A program made the position numbers and the translations under genes. From assembly GCA_036844705.1 (NCBI GenBank), contig DAIUFH010000107.1:1-5828 (forward strand): DNA of 5,828 bases, given 5' to 3'. Positions 1-4,862 of this stretch are shown piece by piece. This DNA comes from DAIUFH01 sp036844705 (lineage in GTDB: Bacteria > Bacillota > Clostridia > Tissierellales > Tissierellaceae). Position 1 is the stretch's first letter; each line of letters opens with the position of its first letter. The notes below the pieces were generated by a model, which ran no database searches, was not told where the DNA came from, and saw nothing but the letters and a program-made list of their open reading frames with translations.

Positions 1-50
1 TCTTTATCGATATATACAAAGATGTTCAAAATTACAATATTTGTTCGTGA
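1..50 (+). CDS. possible C-terminal end of an upstream gene (partial)
   Basis: Reading from base 3, the plus strand is open up to a TGA at 48-50 and gives FIDIYKDVQNYNICS. The stop lies nine bases before a stem-loop (60-87) with a T-rich 3' side, as expected where a plus-strand gene ends. The peptide is too short to assign a family. The other two plus frames are also open across these bases, so the frame choice rests mainly on the position of the terminator. This is inference, and the stretch may be non-coding. Confidence 0.25.
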   Translation, partial: FIDIYKDVQNYNICS

Positions 51-59
51 AAGAAAGAG

Positions 60-95
60 GCGTCAGACTGGGAAACCAATCTGGCGCTTATTATT
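60..95. terminator. probable bidirectional intrinsic terminator between convergent genes
   Basis: The arms GCGTCAGACTGG (60-71) and CCAATCTGGCGC (76-87) pair around a GAAA loop. Ten of twelve positions pair exactly; on either RNA strand one of the remaining two is a G-U wobble and the other a mismatch. The plus-strand RNA is followed by TTATTATTTTA. The minus-strand RNA is followed by a pyrimidine run, CTCTTTCTTTC. The hairpin begins eight bases past the stop of the minus-strand gene at 96, so it probably ends that transcript and also any plus-strand gene entering from the left. Confidence 0.6.
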
Positions 96-734
96 TTATA
101 ACTCTAAGACATAAAAGGTTTTATTATCATCTAATTTTTTCTTGAAACCCATTTTCATAAGATAATTATTGAAACTTTCACTATTGGGATAACTTATAAT
201 AGTTTTAAAACCTCTTTTTTTGAAAAAATCTCTTTGCTCAGTATAAATATACTGACCAATCTTAAAATCTCTATACTCAGGTATAACGAAGTCTAAATCT
301 ATCAAAAGAGTATTTTCATCATATTTAGTACCTAAAAAGATTCCTGCAGGAACTAAGTTTCTTAGGATAAAAAAACCTACTTCATTTTCTTTCTTTTTAA
401 AGTCATAATTAGTCATAGAATTTTTTATTCCATCTCTGTGGTAATCTAGAAAATAGTCAAGATATTCAGATTCATCATCCATTTCTAATAAATTATAATA
501 GTCCTTAGTTTGATATGATTTATAGATTTTTATAAGGTAATAAATGTTTATAAAAGCCATAGCAAAATTTGATAAGGCTACTGGTAGCGCACCTATTGAG
601 AATCCATATATGGTGAACATTATACATCCTATAAGATTTATCCATCTTAATTTAATAATTGAATTCATTAAAAGAGAAGCTAGGACTAATAACGATGCCA
701 TATATCCCAACCATTCTGTCCATGGAATACTCAT
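96..734 (-). CDS. YgjV-like membrane protein fused to a GNAT-type acetyltransferase domain
   Basis: The predicted protein has 212 residues. The first 70 or so hold three hydrophobic segments (about 8-26, 32-47 and 49-70) with little between them, resembling the small inner-membrane YgjV family. After a charged linker rich in Asp, Glu and Tyr (about 72-117), the C-terminal half reads like a GNAT fold. A strand (about 119-136) is followed by IDLDFVIPEYRDFKIGQYIY (145-164) in the place of the acetyl-CoA-binding loop. An amphipathic helix and SYPNSESFNNYLMKMGFKKK (181-200), typical of the late GNAT strand-helix region, then follow. The loop is RDFKIGQ rather than the usual Q/R-x-x-G-x-G/A, so one glycine is replaced and activity is uncertain. 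The start is supported by AGGAGG seven bases upstream of the ATG. The gene stands alone, divergent from the amidase gene. Substrate and role are unknown; both family calls come from pattern reading, not a search. Confidence 0.75.
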   Translation of the reverse strand: MSIPWTEWLGYMASLLVLASLLMNSIIKLRWINLIGCIMFTIYGFSIGALPVALSNFAMAFINIYYLIKIYKSYQTKDYYNLLEMDDESEYLDYFLDYHRDGIKNSMTNYDFKKKENEVGFFILRNLVPAGIFLGTKYDENTLLIDLDFVIPEYRDFKIGQYIYTEQRDFFKKRGFKTIISYPNSESFNNYLMKMGFKKKLDDNKTFYVLEL

Positions 735-751
735 CTTTTAACCTCCTAATA

Positions 752-781
752 TTGTTTATAATATATTACCCATTTTATAAT
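752..781 (+). promoter_or_regulatory. candidate sigma-A-type promoter for cwlD
   Basis: TTGTTT (752-757) and an exact TATAAT (776-781) are separated by 18 bases, pointing toward the amidase gene about 70 bases downstream. The -35 box matches TTGACA at only four of six positions, and the region is A/T-rich, so chance matches are likely. The same interval must also contain the promoter of the divergent minus-strand gene, for which I see no convincing pair of boxes. Confidence 0.35.
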
Positions 782-803
782 AAAAAGAGTTGTATGTATA
801 GTG

Positions 804-831
804 GAATATCAACATCTTAATCTCATATACT
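804..831 (+). promoter_or_regulatory. candidate sporulation (sigma-E-like) promoter for cwlD
   Basis: GAATATC (804-810) and CATATACT (824-831) resemble the Bacillus sigma-E boxes KMATATT and CATACAHT, with one mismatch each and a 13-base spacer, slightly shorter than usual. CwlD genes are known to be expressed during sporulation, so such a promoter makes sense here. Against it, transcription would start near base 838, leaving a leader of only about 12 bases with the ribosome binding site at its very 5' end. Confidence 0.3.
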
Positions 832-837
832 TAAGAA

Positions 838-843
838 GAGGTG
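838..843 (+). promoter_or_regulatory. ribosome binding site that fixes the cwlD start at 850
   Basis: GAGGTG fits the 3' end of 16S rRNA and lies six bases before the ATG at 850. The alternative GTG start at 841 sits inside this site and would have only AAGAAGAG directly against it, with no spacing. The ATG is therefore the better start. Confidence 0.75.
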
Positions 844-849
844 GAATAT

Positions 850-1590
850 ATGAGAATTATCTATATTAGCACAAAGCTATTATATACCATTTTATTACTT
901 ACAGCTTTTTTTGTAGTCTTTGCATTTATATTTTATAGAGAATATCATAGGACAGAAGAAATTTATTTGCCGATTACTAATAAGATAATAGGAATTGACC
1001 CTGGACATGGTGGAGTTGATCCAGGGGCAGTATCAAAAAATGGAATAAAAGAGGATGATATAAATCTTCAAATAGCTCTTAAGCTAAAACGATTTATTGA
1101 GCAAAGCGGTGGAATTGCAATAATGACAAGAGAAACTGATGAGGGACTATATACAGAAGAATCTACATCATTGAGACAAATGAAGACTGAAGACTTGAGA
1201 AATAGAAAGGCGCTTATAGAAAGCGCTGATTGCGATATTTTTCTAACCATACATTTAAATAGCTTTACAAAATCCAGATATTATGGAGCTCAAACATTTT
1301 ATAGTGATAATGTGGAGGGTAGCCGCAAATTAGCATATATAATACAGGATGAATTGAAAAACGTATTAGATAATGAAAATAAAAGGGTACCTAGTATGAG
1401 AGATGATGTATATCTGATTACTGAAATGAATATTCCATCAGTTCTAATAGAGGCGGGATTTTTATCTAATGAAGATGAAGCACGACTGTTGAATACATCT
1501 GAATATCAGGAAAAAATAGCATGGTCCATATATGCTGGAATTATGAAATATTATAGTGATATAGATGGGAGTACTGTTGTTAATAATTAA
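850..1590 (+). CDS. cwlD: N-acetylmuramoyl-L-alanine amidase CwlD, germination-specific type
   Basis: This 246-residue zinc amidase cleaves the bond between muramic acid and the peptide stem. In spore formers CwlD acts in making muramic delta-lactam in the cortex, which marks it for the lytic enzymes of germination. A single hydrophobic segment (about residues 8-29) follows a short basic N terminus, indicating a signal peptide or membrane anchor that places the enzyme outside the membrane. The Amidase_3 domain runs from about residue 46 to 236. Likely zinc ligands are H53 in IDPGHGG, E68 in KEDDIN and H135 in TIHLNS; E201 in LIEAGFLSN is the likely catalytic glutamate. The segment GAQTFYSDN and the extended loop after MTRETDE match CwlD rather than the larger autolysins, and the length is close to the roughly 240 residues usual for CwlD. 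There are no cell-wall-binding repeats. The gene appears monocistronic: 400 non-coding bases and a hairpin separate it from gcvT. All key residues are present. Confidence 0.9.
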   Translation: MRIIYISTKLLYTILLLTAFFVVFAFIFYREYHRTEEIYLPITNKIIGIDPGHGGVDPGAVSKNGIKEDDINLQIALKLKRFIEQSGGIAIMTRETDEGLYTEESTSLRQMKTEDLRNRKALIESADCDIFLTIHLNSFTKSRYYGAQTFYSDNVEGSRKLAYIIQDELKNVLDNENKRVPSMRDDVYLITEMNIPSVLIEAGFLSNEDEARLLNTSEYQEKIAWSIYAGIMKYYSDIDGSTVVNN

Positions 1591-1596
1591 TAACAA

Positions 1597-1605
1597 TGTG
1601 GATAA
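1597..1605 (-). promoter_or_regulatory. DnaA box, exact (TTATCCACA)
   Basis: An exact match to the DnaA consensus lies on the minus strand, six bases past the cwlD stop codon. It is the leftmost member of the cluster and stands 59 bases from the next box. Confidence 0.7.
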
Positions 1606-1627
1606 AAAATTATTGAAACTACTTTAT

Positions 1628-1657
1628 TTGACATAATAACTGGAGAAAAAGGATATT
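1628..1657 (+). promoter_or_regulatory. weak candidate promoter reading into the DnaA boxes
   Basis: An exact TTGACA (1628-1633) is followed after 18 bases by GATATT (1652-1657), four of six matches to TATAAT. A transcript would start near 1664, inside the first paired DnaA boxes, and meet the stem-loop at 1709-1737 after about 75 bases. If real, it could be a DnaA-sensitive promoter for a short RNA or an attenuated gcv leader. The evidence is thin. Confidence 0.2.
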
Positions 1658-1664
1658 ATATAAA

Positions 1665-1688
1665 TTATCCACTATTGATTGTGGATAA
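1665..1688. repeat. inverted pair of DnaA boxes
   Basis: TTATCCAC (1665-1672) and GTGGATAA (1681-1688) are perfect inverted copies separated by eight bases. The left copy reads TTATCCACT, one base off the DnaA consensus; the right copy is part of an exact box on the other strand. Two facing DnaA molecules could bind here. As RNA the same bases could form an 8-bp hairpin. Confidence 0.7.
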
Positions 1689-1706
1689 TGTGCATAAAGT
1701 GGATAT
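1680..1706 (-). repeat. three head-to-tail 9-base DnaA-type boxes with no spacer
   Basis: On the plus strand the units are TGTGGATAA (1680-1688, exact box), TGTGCATAA (1689-1697, fits TTATNCACA) and AGTGGATAT (1698-1706, two mismatches). They abut exactly and share one orientation. A tandem with a 9-base period would suit side-by-side growth of a DnaA filament from the strong box toward the weaker ones. The last unit ends two bases before the stem of the following hairpin. Confidence 0.65.
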
Positions 1707-1708
1707 AA

Positions 1709-1737
1709 AAGGCCTGTCTTGTTATTAGATAGGCCTT
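1709..1737. terminator. strong stem-loop, probable terminator after cwlD
   Basis: AAGGCCTGTCT (1709-1719) pairs with AGATAGGCCTT (1727-1737) over 11 positions, with one G-U wobble on the plus-strand RNA and a 7-base loop. The plus-strand RNA is followed by AGGCTTTAAATTG, a poor U-tract; the minus-strand RNA by TTATATCC, extending the U-run that ends the stem. It lies 118 bases past the cwlD stop and is the only strong hairpin before gcvT, so ending the cwlD transcript is the simplest role. The weak tail leaves room for an attenuator or for structure belonging to the DnaA-box region. Confidence 0.55.
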
Positions 1738-1784
1738 AGGCTTTAAATTGTGAGGTTTATAAAAAATGTTATTAAATAATACAT

Positions 1785-1793
1785 TGTGGATAA
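1785..1793 (-). promoter_or_regulatory. DnaA box, exact (TTATCCACA)
   Basis: This exact DnaA consensus on the minus strand is the rightmost box, 105 bases from the central one and on the far side of the stem-loop. It borders the A+T-rich stretch and lies 43 bases upstream of the likely gcvT -35 box, where bound DnaA could influence transcription. Confidence 0.7.
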
Positions 1794-1835
1794 TTATTGA
1801 CTATATTAGTGAAATTATTAATTAATGATAAGTTA

Positions 1836-1864
1836 TTGCATTAATTTTATAGCTTATGTATAAT
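1836..1864 (+). promoter_or_regulatory. likely sigma-A promoter of the gcv operon
   Basis: TTGCAT (1836-1841) and an exact TATAAT (1859-1864) are separated by the ideal 17 bases. Transcription would start near 1871 and leave a leader of about 120 bases before gcvT. It is the best pair in the gap and lies downstream of both the stem-loop and the last DnaA box, so it would give the operon its own transcript. Confidence 0.55.
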
Positions 1865-1990
1865 AAAGGCATACTATTAAATTATTGTTACTAATGTTAA
1901 AAAAACGCATAGTTTAGCAAAAGTTAATTAGGGTACATAAACATTAGAATAATAGACTTAAGTTAATATTTAATAAGGAGGATTGATAAG

Positions 1991-3088
1991 ATGGCAGCGA
2001 AAAAGACACCATTGTATGATGAACATGTTAAAATTGGTGGTAACGTTGTCGAATATGCAGGATGGGCTCTTCCAATTCAATATGAGGGACTAATTCCAGA
2101 GCATGAGGCAGTGAGAAATGCTGTAGGTATCTTCGATGTTTCCCATATGGGCGAAATTACCATAAAGGGTAAGGGTGCATTGGCCTTTGTTGATTCACTA
2201 ATGACCAATGATATAACAACTATAGTAGATAATCAGGTCATTTATACATTTATGTGCTACCCAAATGGCGGGGTAGTAGATGACCTGTTAGTTTATCGTT
2301 TTAATAGTGAAGATTTTTACTTGGTTGTAAACGCATCTAATACTGACAAGGATTACAATTGGATATTAGAGCATAAAGGTGATTATGAAGTTGAAATTGA
2401 AAATATCTCAGATACAGTAGGCGAAGTAGCAGTACAAGGACCTTTAGCTGAAGAAACACTACAGAAATTAACTGGTACTGATTTGTCTCAGATTAAGTTC
2501 TTTCACTTACAAAGGGATGTACTAATAGATGGAGTAAACTGTATGGTTTCTAGAACAGGATATACAGGAGAAGATGGATTTGAGGTTTATACTGATAATA
2601 AAGGTATAATTAAGGTATGGAATTCTGTTCTTGAAGCTGGAAAGGAATTTGGGATTAAACCAGCAGCTTTGGGTTGTAGAGATACTCTTAGATTTGAGGC
2701 TTCTTTACCGTTATATGGACACGAAATGAGCGAGGATATAAATCCTTTGGAAGCTGGCTTTAAATATTTTGTTAAATTAGATAAAGCTGGGAACTTTATA
2801 GGCAAGGAAGAATTAGATAAACAATGGTCTGAAGGACTTAAGAGGAAGTTAGCTGGATTTGAAATGATAGGCAGAGGAATTCCAAGAGAAGGCTATGAAA
2901 TCTTTAAGGATGGCGTAAAAATTGGCCATGTTACTACTGGTTATATGAGCCCAACTCTAAAGAAAAATATTGGGAATGCACTTATTTCGACAGAATTTAC
3001 TGAACTTGGTACAGAAATAGATGTAATCATTAGAAACAAGCCAGTAAAAGCAAAAATAATTAGTAAAAAGTTCTTAAAGAAAAAATAA
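1991..3088 (+). CDS. gcvT: aminomethyltransferase, glycine cleavage system T protein
   Basis: The T protein takes the aminomethyl group held on the lipoyl arm of H protein, transfers its one-carbon unit to tetrahydrofolate to form 5,10-methylene-tetrahydrofolate, releases ammonia and leaves reduced lipoyl-H. The 365 residues match the usual bacterial length. Family hallmarks appear in order: YAGWALPIQY (22-31), GIFDVSHMGE (46-55), NGGVVDDLLVYR (92-103) with the conserved aspartate pair 97/98 that includes the likely catalytic residue, SRTGYTGEDGFE (187-198) lining the folate site, and ALGCRDTLRFEA (227-238). The C-terminal barrel domain ends with GHVTTGYMSPTLKKNIG (312-328) and a lysine-rich tail. 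AAGGAGG lies nine bases before the ATG. It is the first gene of the gcv operon, 42 bases ahead of gcvH. No key residue is missing. Confidence 0.97.
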   Translation: MAAKKTPLYDEHVKIGGNVVEYAGWALPIQYEGLIPEHEAVRNAVGIFDVSHMGEITIKGKGALAFVDSLMTNDITTIVDNQVIYTFMCYPNGGVVDDLLVYRFNSEDFYLVVNASNTDKDYNWILEHKGDYEVEIENISDTVGEVAVQGPLAEETLQKLTGTDLSQIKFFHLQRDVLIDGVNCMVSRTGYTGEDGFEVYTDNKGIIKVWNSVLEAGKEFGIKPAALGCRDTLRFEASLPLYGHEMSEDINPLEAGFKYFVKLDKAGNFIGKEELDKQWSEGLKRKLAGFEMIGRGIPREGYEIFKDGVKIGHVTTGYMSPTLKKNIGNALISTEFTELGTEIDVIIRNKPVKAKIISKKFLKKK

Positions 3089-3130
3089 TATATTAAAAAT
3101 AATTATTAAAATAATTTAGGAGGTTTAGAG

Positions 3131-3514
3131 ATGAAAGTATTAAAAGGATTATATTACTCAAAAGATCATGAGTGGGTTAAAGTTGAAGGAGAGGTAGCAT
3201 CTGTAGGGTTAACTGATTATGCGCAAGAACACCTTGGCGATATTGTTTATGTAGAACTTCCAGAAGTTGACGATGAATTTGCAAAGGATGAAACTTTTTC
3301 TGCAGTAGAATCAGTTAAAGCTGCATCGGATGTTTACTTACCAGTTGGTGGAAAAGTAGTAGAGATAAATGAAGCTCTTGAAGATGATCCAGCACTTTTA
3401 AATACTGCTCCATATGAAAGCTGGATTGCAAAGGTTGAACTAAGTGACAAATCTGAATTAGAAGAATTGATGACAAGTGAGGAATATGAAAAATTCTTAG
3501 CTGAGGAGGTATAA
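3131..3514 (+). CDS. gcvH: glycine cleavage system H protein (lipoyl carrier)
   Basis: This small 127-residue acidic protein carries the lipoyl arm that shuttles the aminomethyl group from P to T protein and is reoxidised by the L protein. The lipoylation site is K63 within ETFSAVESVKAASDVYLP (55-72), the standard H-protein signature. DHEWVKVEGEVASVGLTDYAQ near the N terminus (12-31) and LNTAPYESWIAKVEL toward the C terminus are also typical, and the length is normal. AGGAGG sits seven bases before the ATG. Its last codons, GAG-GAG-GTA, double as the ribosome binding site of gcvPA, which begins one base after the gcvH stop, so the two are probably translationally coupled. Lipoylation enzymes are not in the window. 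Confidence 0.97.
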   Translation: MKVLKGLYYSKDHEWVKVEGEVASVGLTDYAQEHLGDIVYVELPEVDDEFAKDETFSAVESVKAASDVYLPVGGKVVEINEALEDDPALLNTAPYESWIAKVELSDKSELEELMTSEEYEKFLAEEV

Positions 3515-3515
3515 A

Positions 3516-4862
3516 ATGTATCCATATATTCCAAATACCCCTTTAGATGAAAAAGAGATGTTAAAAACAATTGGTCTTGAAAAGATAGACCAATTGTTTG
3601 ATGATATACCATCTGATATACATCTAAATAGACCGCTTAATATTCCAACATCAAAAAGTGAATTAGAAGTAGAATCATATTTAAAGGCTTTGGCAGACAA
3701 AAACTGTTCAGTAAATGAATTGACGAACTTTTTAGGCGCAGGTGCATATGATCACTATATTCCATCAGTTATAAATGCAATTATATCACGTAGTGAATTC
3801 TATACATCATATACACCATATCAACCAGAAATAAGCCAGGGAACATTGCAATATATATTTGAATTCCAAAGTTTAATTTGTAAGCTTACTGGAATGGATG
3901 TTGCAAATGCTTCATTGTATGATGGAGGTACAGCAATTACAGAGGCTGCATTGATGGCATGTGCACATGCAAGAAAAGATGAGATTATCATTTCTACTGC
4001 AGTAAGGCCAGATGCAAGAGAAATACTAAAAACCTATGCTCATGCACAGCACTTAAAGGTTATAGAAGTTGAAACAAAGGATGGAGTTACAGATACAAAA
4101 GAGTTGGAAAAGTTGGTAAGTGATAACACTGCTGCTGTAATAGTACAGAGTCCAAACTTTTTTGGTGTAATTGAAGATTTAAAAACAATTGGTGAAATAG
4201 CTCACAAGGGTAAGAAGACAACTTTTGTTGCTTCAGTAAATCCTATATCATTAGCTATATTAAAGAAACCGGCTGAATTAGGTGTAGATGTAGTAGTTGG
4301 TGACGGACAACCATTAGGTATTCCATTAGCATTTGGTGGTCCTTATCTTGGATTTATAGCAACTAAAAAGGATTATATGAGAAAACTACCAGGAAGAATA
4401 GTCGGTCAAACAACTGATTTAGATGGAAAGAGATCCTTTGTACTAACACTTTCTGCTAGAGAGCAGCATATAAGACGGGAAAAGGCTACATCCAATATTT
4501 GTTCTAACCAAGGACTCAATTCCCTTGCAGCTACAATTTATATGGTTACAATGGGAAAGGAAGGTTTAAAGGAAGTAGCTACTCAATGTGCTAAAAAGGC
4601 TCATTATGCTTATGATAAGTTGACTAAATCAGGTAAATACAAACCTTTATTTGATAAACCATTCTTTATGGAATTTGCATTAACTAGTGATTTGAATGCA
4701 GATGAGATAAATAAAAAGTTATTAGAAGAAAAAATAGCTGGTGGATACAACTTAGGTAACAATTATCCTCAATATAAGAATGCAGTTCTTTATGCTGTCA
4801 CAGAAAAGAGAACAAAGACAGAAATTGATAAATTAAATAGTGTATTGGAGGGGATGATATAA
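3516..4862 (+). CDS. gcvPA: glycine dehydrogenase (decarboxylating) subunit 1, P protein alpha half
   Basis: In many bacteria the P protein is split in two. This 448-residue subunit is the N-terminal half and pairs with GcvPB to decarboxylate glycine and load the remaining aminomethyl group on lipoyl-H. Hallmarks are FLGAGAYDHYIPSVI (72-86), YTPYQPEISQGTLQ (99-112), ASLYDGGTAITEAALMA (132-148), GIPLAFGGPYLGFIA (268-282) and LPGRIVGQTTD followed by REQHIRREKATSNICSNQGL (291-334). It has the aminotransferase-like fold but, as is normal for this half, not the cofactor-binding lysine. Length is typical. GAGGAGGT inside the end of gcvH lies five bases before the ATG. The stop overlaps the gcvPB start by one base (TAATG), which supports coupled, equal synthesis. 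Codons 17-28 contain a perfect 13-bp inverted repeat, listed separately. Confidence 0.96.
   Translation: MYPYIPNTPLDEKEMLKTIGLEKIDQLFDDIPSDIHLNRPLNIPTSKSELEVESYLKALADKNCSVNELTNFLGAGAYDHYIPSVINAIISRSEFYTSYTPYQPEISQGTLQYIFEFQSLICKLTGMDVANASLYDGGTAITEAALMACAHARKDEIIISTAVRPDAREILKTYAHAQHLKVIEVETKDGVTDTKELEKLVSDNTAAVIVQSPNFFGVIEDLKTIGEIAHKGKKTTFVASVNPISLAILKKPAELGVDVVVGDGQPLGIPLAFGGPYLGFIATKKDYMRKLPGRIVGQTTDLDGKRSFVLTLSAREQHIRREKATSNICSNQGLNSLAATIYMVTMGKEGLKEVATQCAKKAHYAYDKLTKSGKYKPLFDKPFFMEFALTSDLNADEINKKLLEEKIAGGYNLGNNYPQYKNAVLYAVTEKRTKTEIDKLNSVLEGMI
3565..3599 (+). repeat. perfect 13-bp inverted repeat inside the start of gcvPA
   Basis: AAACAATTGGTCT (3565-3577) and AGACCAATTGTTT (3587-3599) are perfect inverted copies around a 9-base loop, within gcvPA codons 17-28 and about 50 bases past its start. 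In mRNA this would be a stable hairpin whose 3' arm ends in UUU. It could act as an intragenic attenuator, a processing or protection point, or a translation brake that lets gcvT and gcvH be made in excess over gcvPA and gcvPB. No function is proven; the encoded KTIGLEKIDQLF looks like ordinary GcvPA sequence. Confidence 0.7.

Larger units (their letters stand above)
1597..1793. other. DnaA-box cluster
   Basis: Within 197 bases there are three exact TTATCCACA boxes, all on the minus strand (1597-1605, 1680-1688, 1785-1793). There is also one TTATGCACA, which fits the looser consensus TTATNCACA (1689-1697), and two degenerate copies (1665-1673, 1698-1706). An exact nine-base site is expected by chance about once per 130 kb counting both strands with equal base use, so this density is not random. 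The exact boxes are spaced 83 and 105 bases start to start, near whole helical turns. DnaA is the replication initiator and also a transcription regulator. The cluster could titrate DnaA, control nearby genes or be part of an origin. The A+T-rich DNA to its right could serve for unwinding, but no dnaA, dnaN or rpmH is in view. Confidence 0.8.
1591..1990. other. 400-base non-coding region between cwlD and gcvT
   Basis: Every frame is closed by frequent stops and no credible small gene is visible. The left half carries the DnaA-box cluster and a strong stem-loop. The right half (1741-1980) is about 80% A+T by hand count and contains the likely gcvT promoter and leader. I looked for the conserved core of the glycine riboswitch, common before gcvT in Firmicutes, and found none. 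Confidence 0.8.

Noticed and set aside
1..114. plus-strand frames 1 and 2, also open at the left edge
   Set aside because: Both read through the terminator-like hairpin and continue into the 3' end of the minus-strand gene, and their peptides look random; the frame stopping at 50 fits the hairpin better.
544..741. 65-codon plus-strand open frame
   Set aside because: It lies wholly opposite the membrane-GNAT gene, has no ribosome binding site suited to its start, and the opposite strand has clear protein features and an AGGAGG site.
1068..1250. 60-codon minus-strand open frame
   Set aside because: It is opposite the conserved catalytic domain of cwlD and resembles no known protein.
1797..1823. 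TTGACT followed by ATTAAT as a gcvT promoter
   Set aside because: The -10 is weak and the spacer is 18; the pair at 1836-1864 with exact TATAAT and a 17-base spacer is better.
1597..1990. main chromosomal origin (oriC)
   Set aside because: The DnaA boxes and A+T-rich DNA would fit, but no dnaA, dnaN, rpmH or other usual origin neighbour is visible and I could not recognise a clear DnaA-trio run, so I call only a DnaA-box cluster.
2587..2805. 72-codon minus-strand open frame
   Set aside because: It is a shadow of gcvT, opposite its conserved C-terminal half.
3101..3116. inverted repeat AATTATT / AATAATT between gcvT and gcvH
   Set aside because: It is a seven-base, pure A/T stem with a two-base loop in very A/T-rich DNA, expected by chance and too weak to terminate.
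3334..3700. two overlapping minus-strand open frames (3334-3612 and 3497-3700)
   Set aside because: Both lie opposite gcvH and gcvPA coding sequence, whose motifs are unmistakable; neither reads like a real protein.
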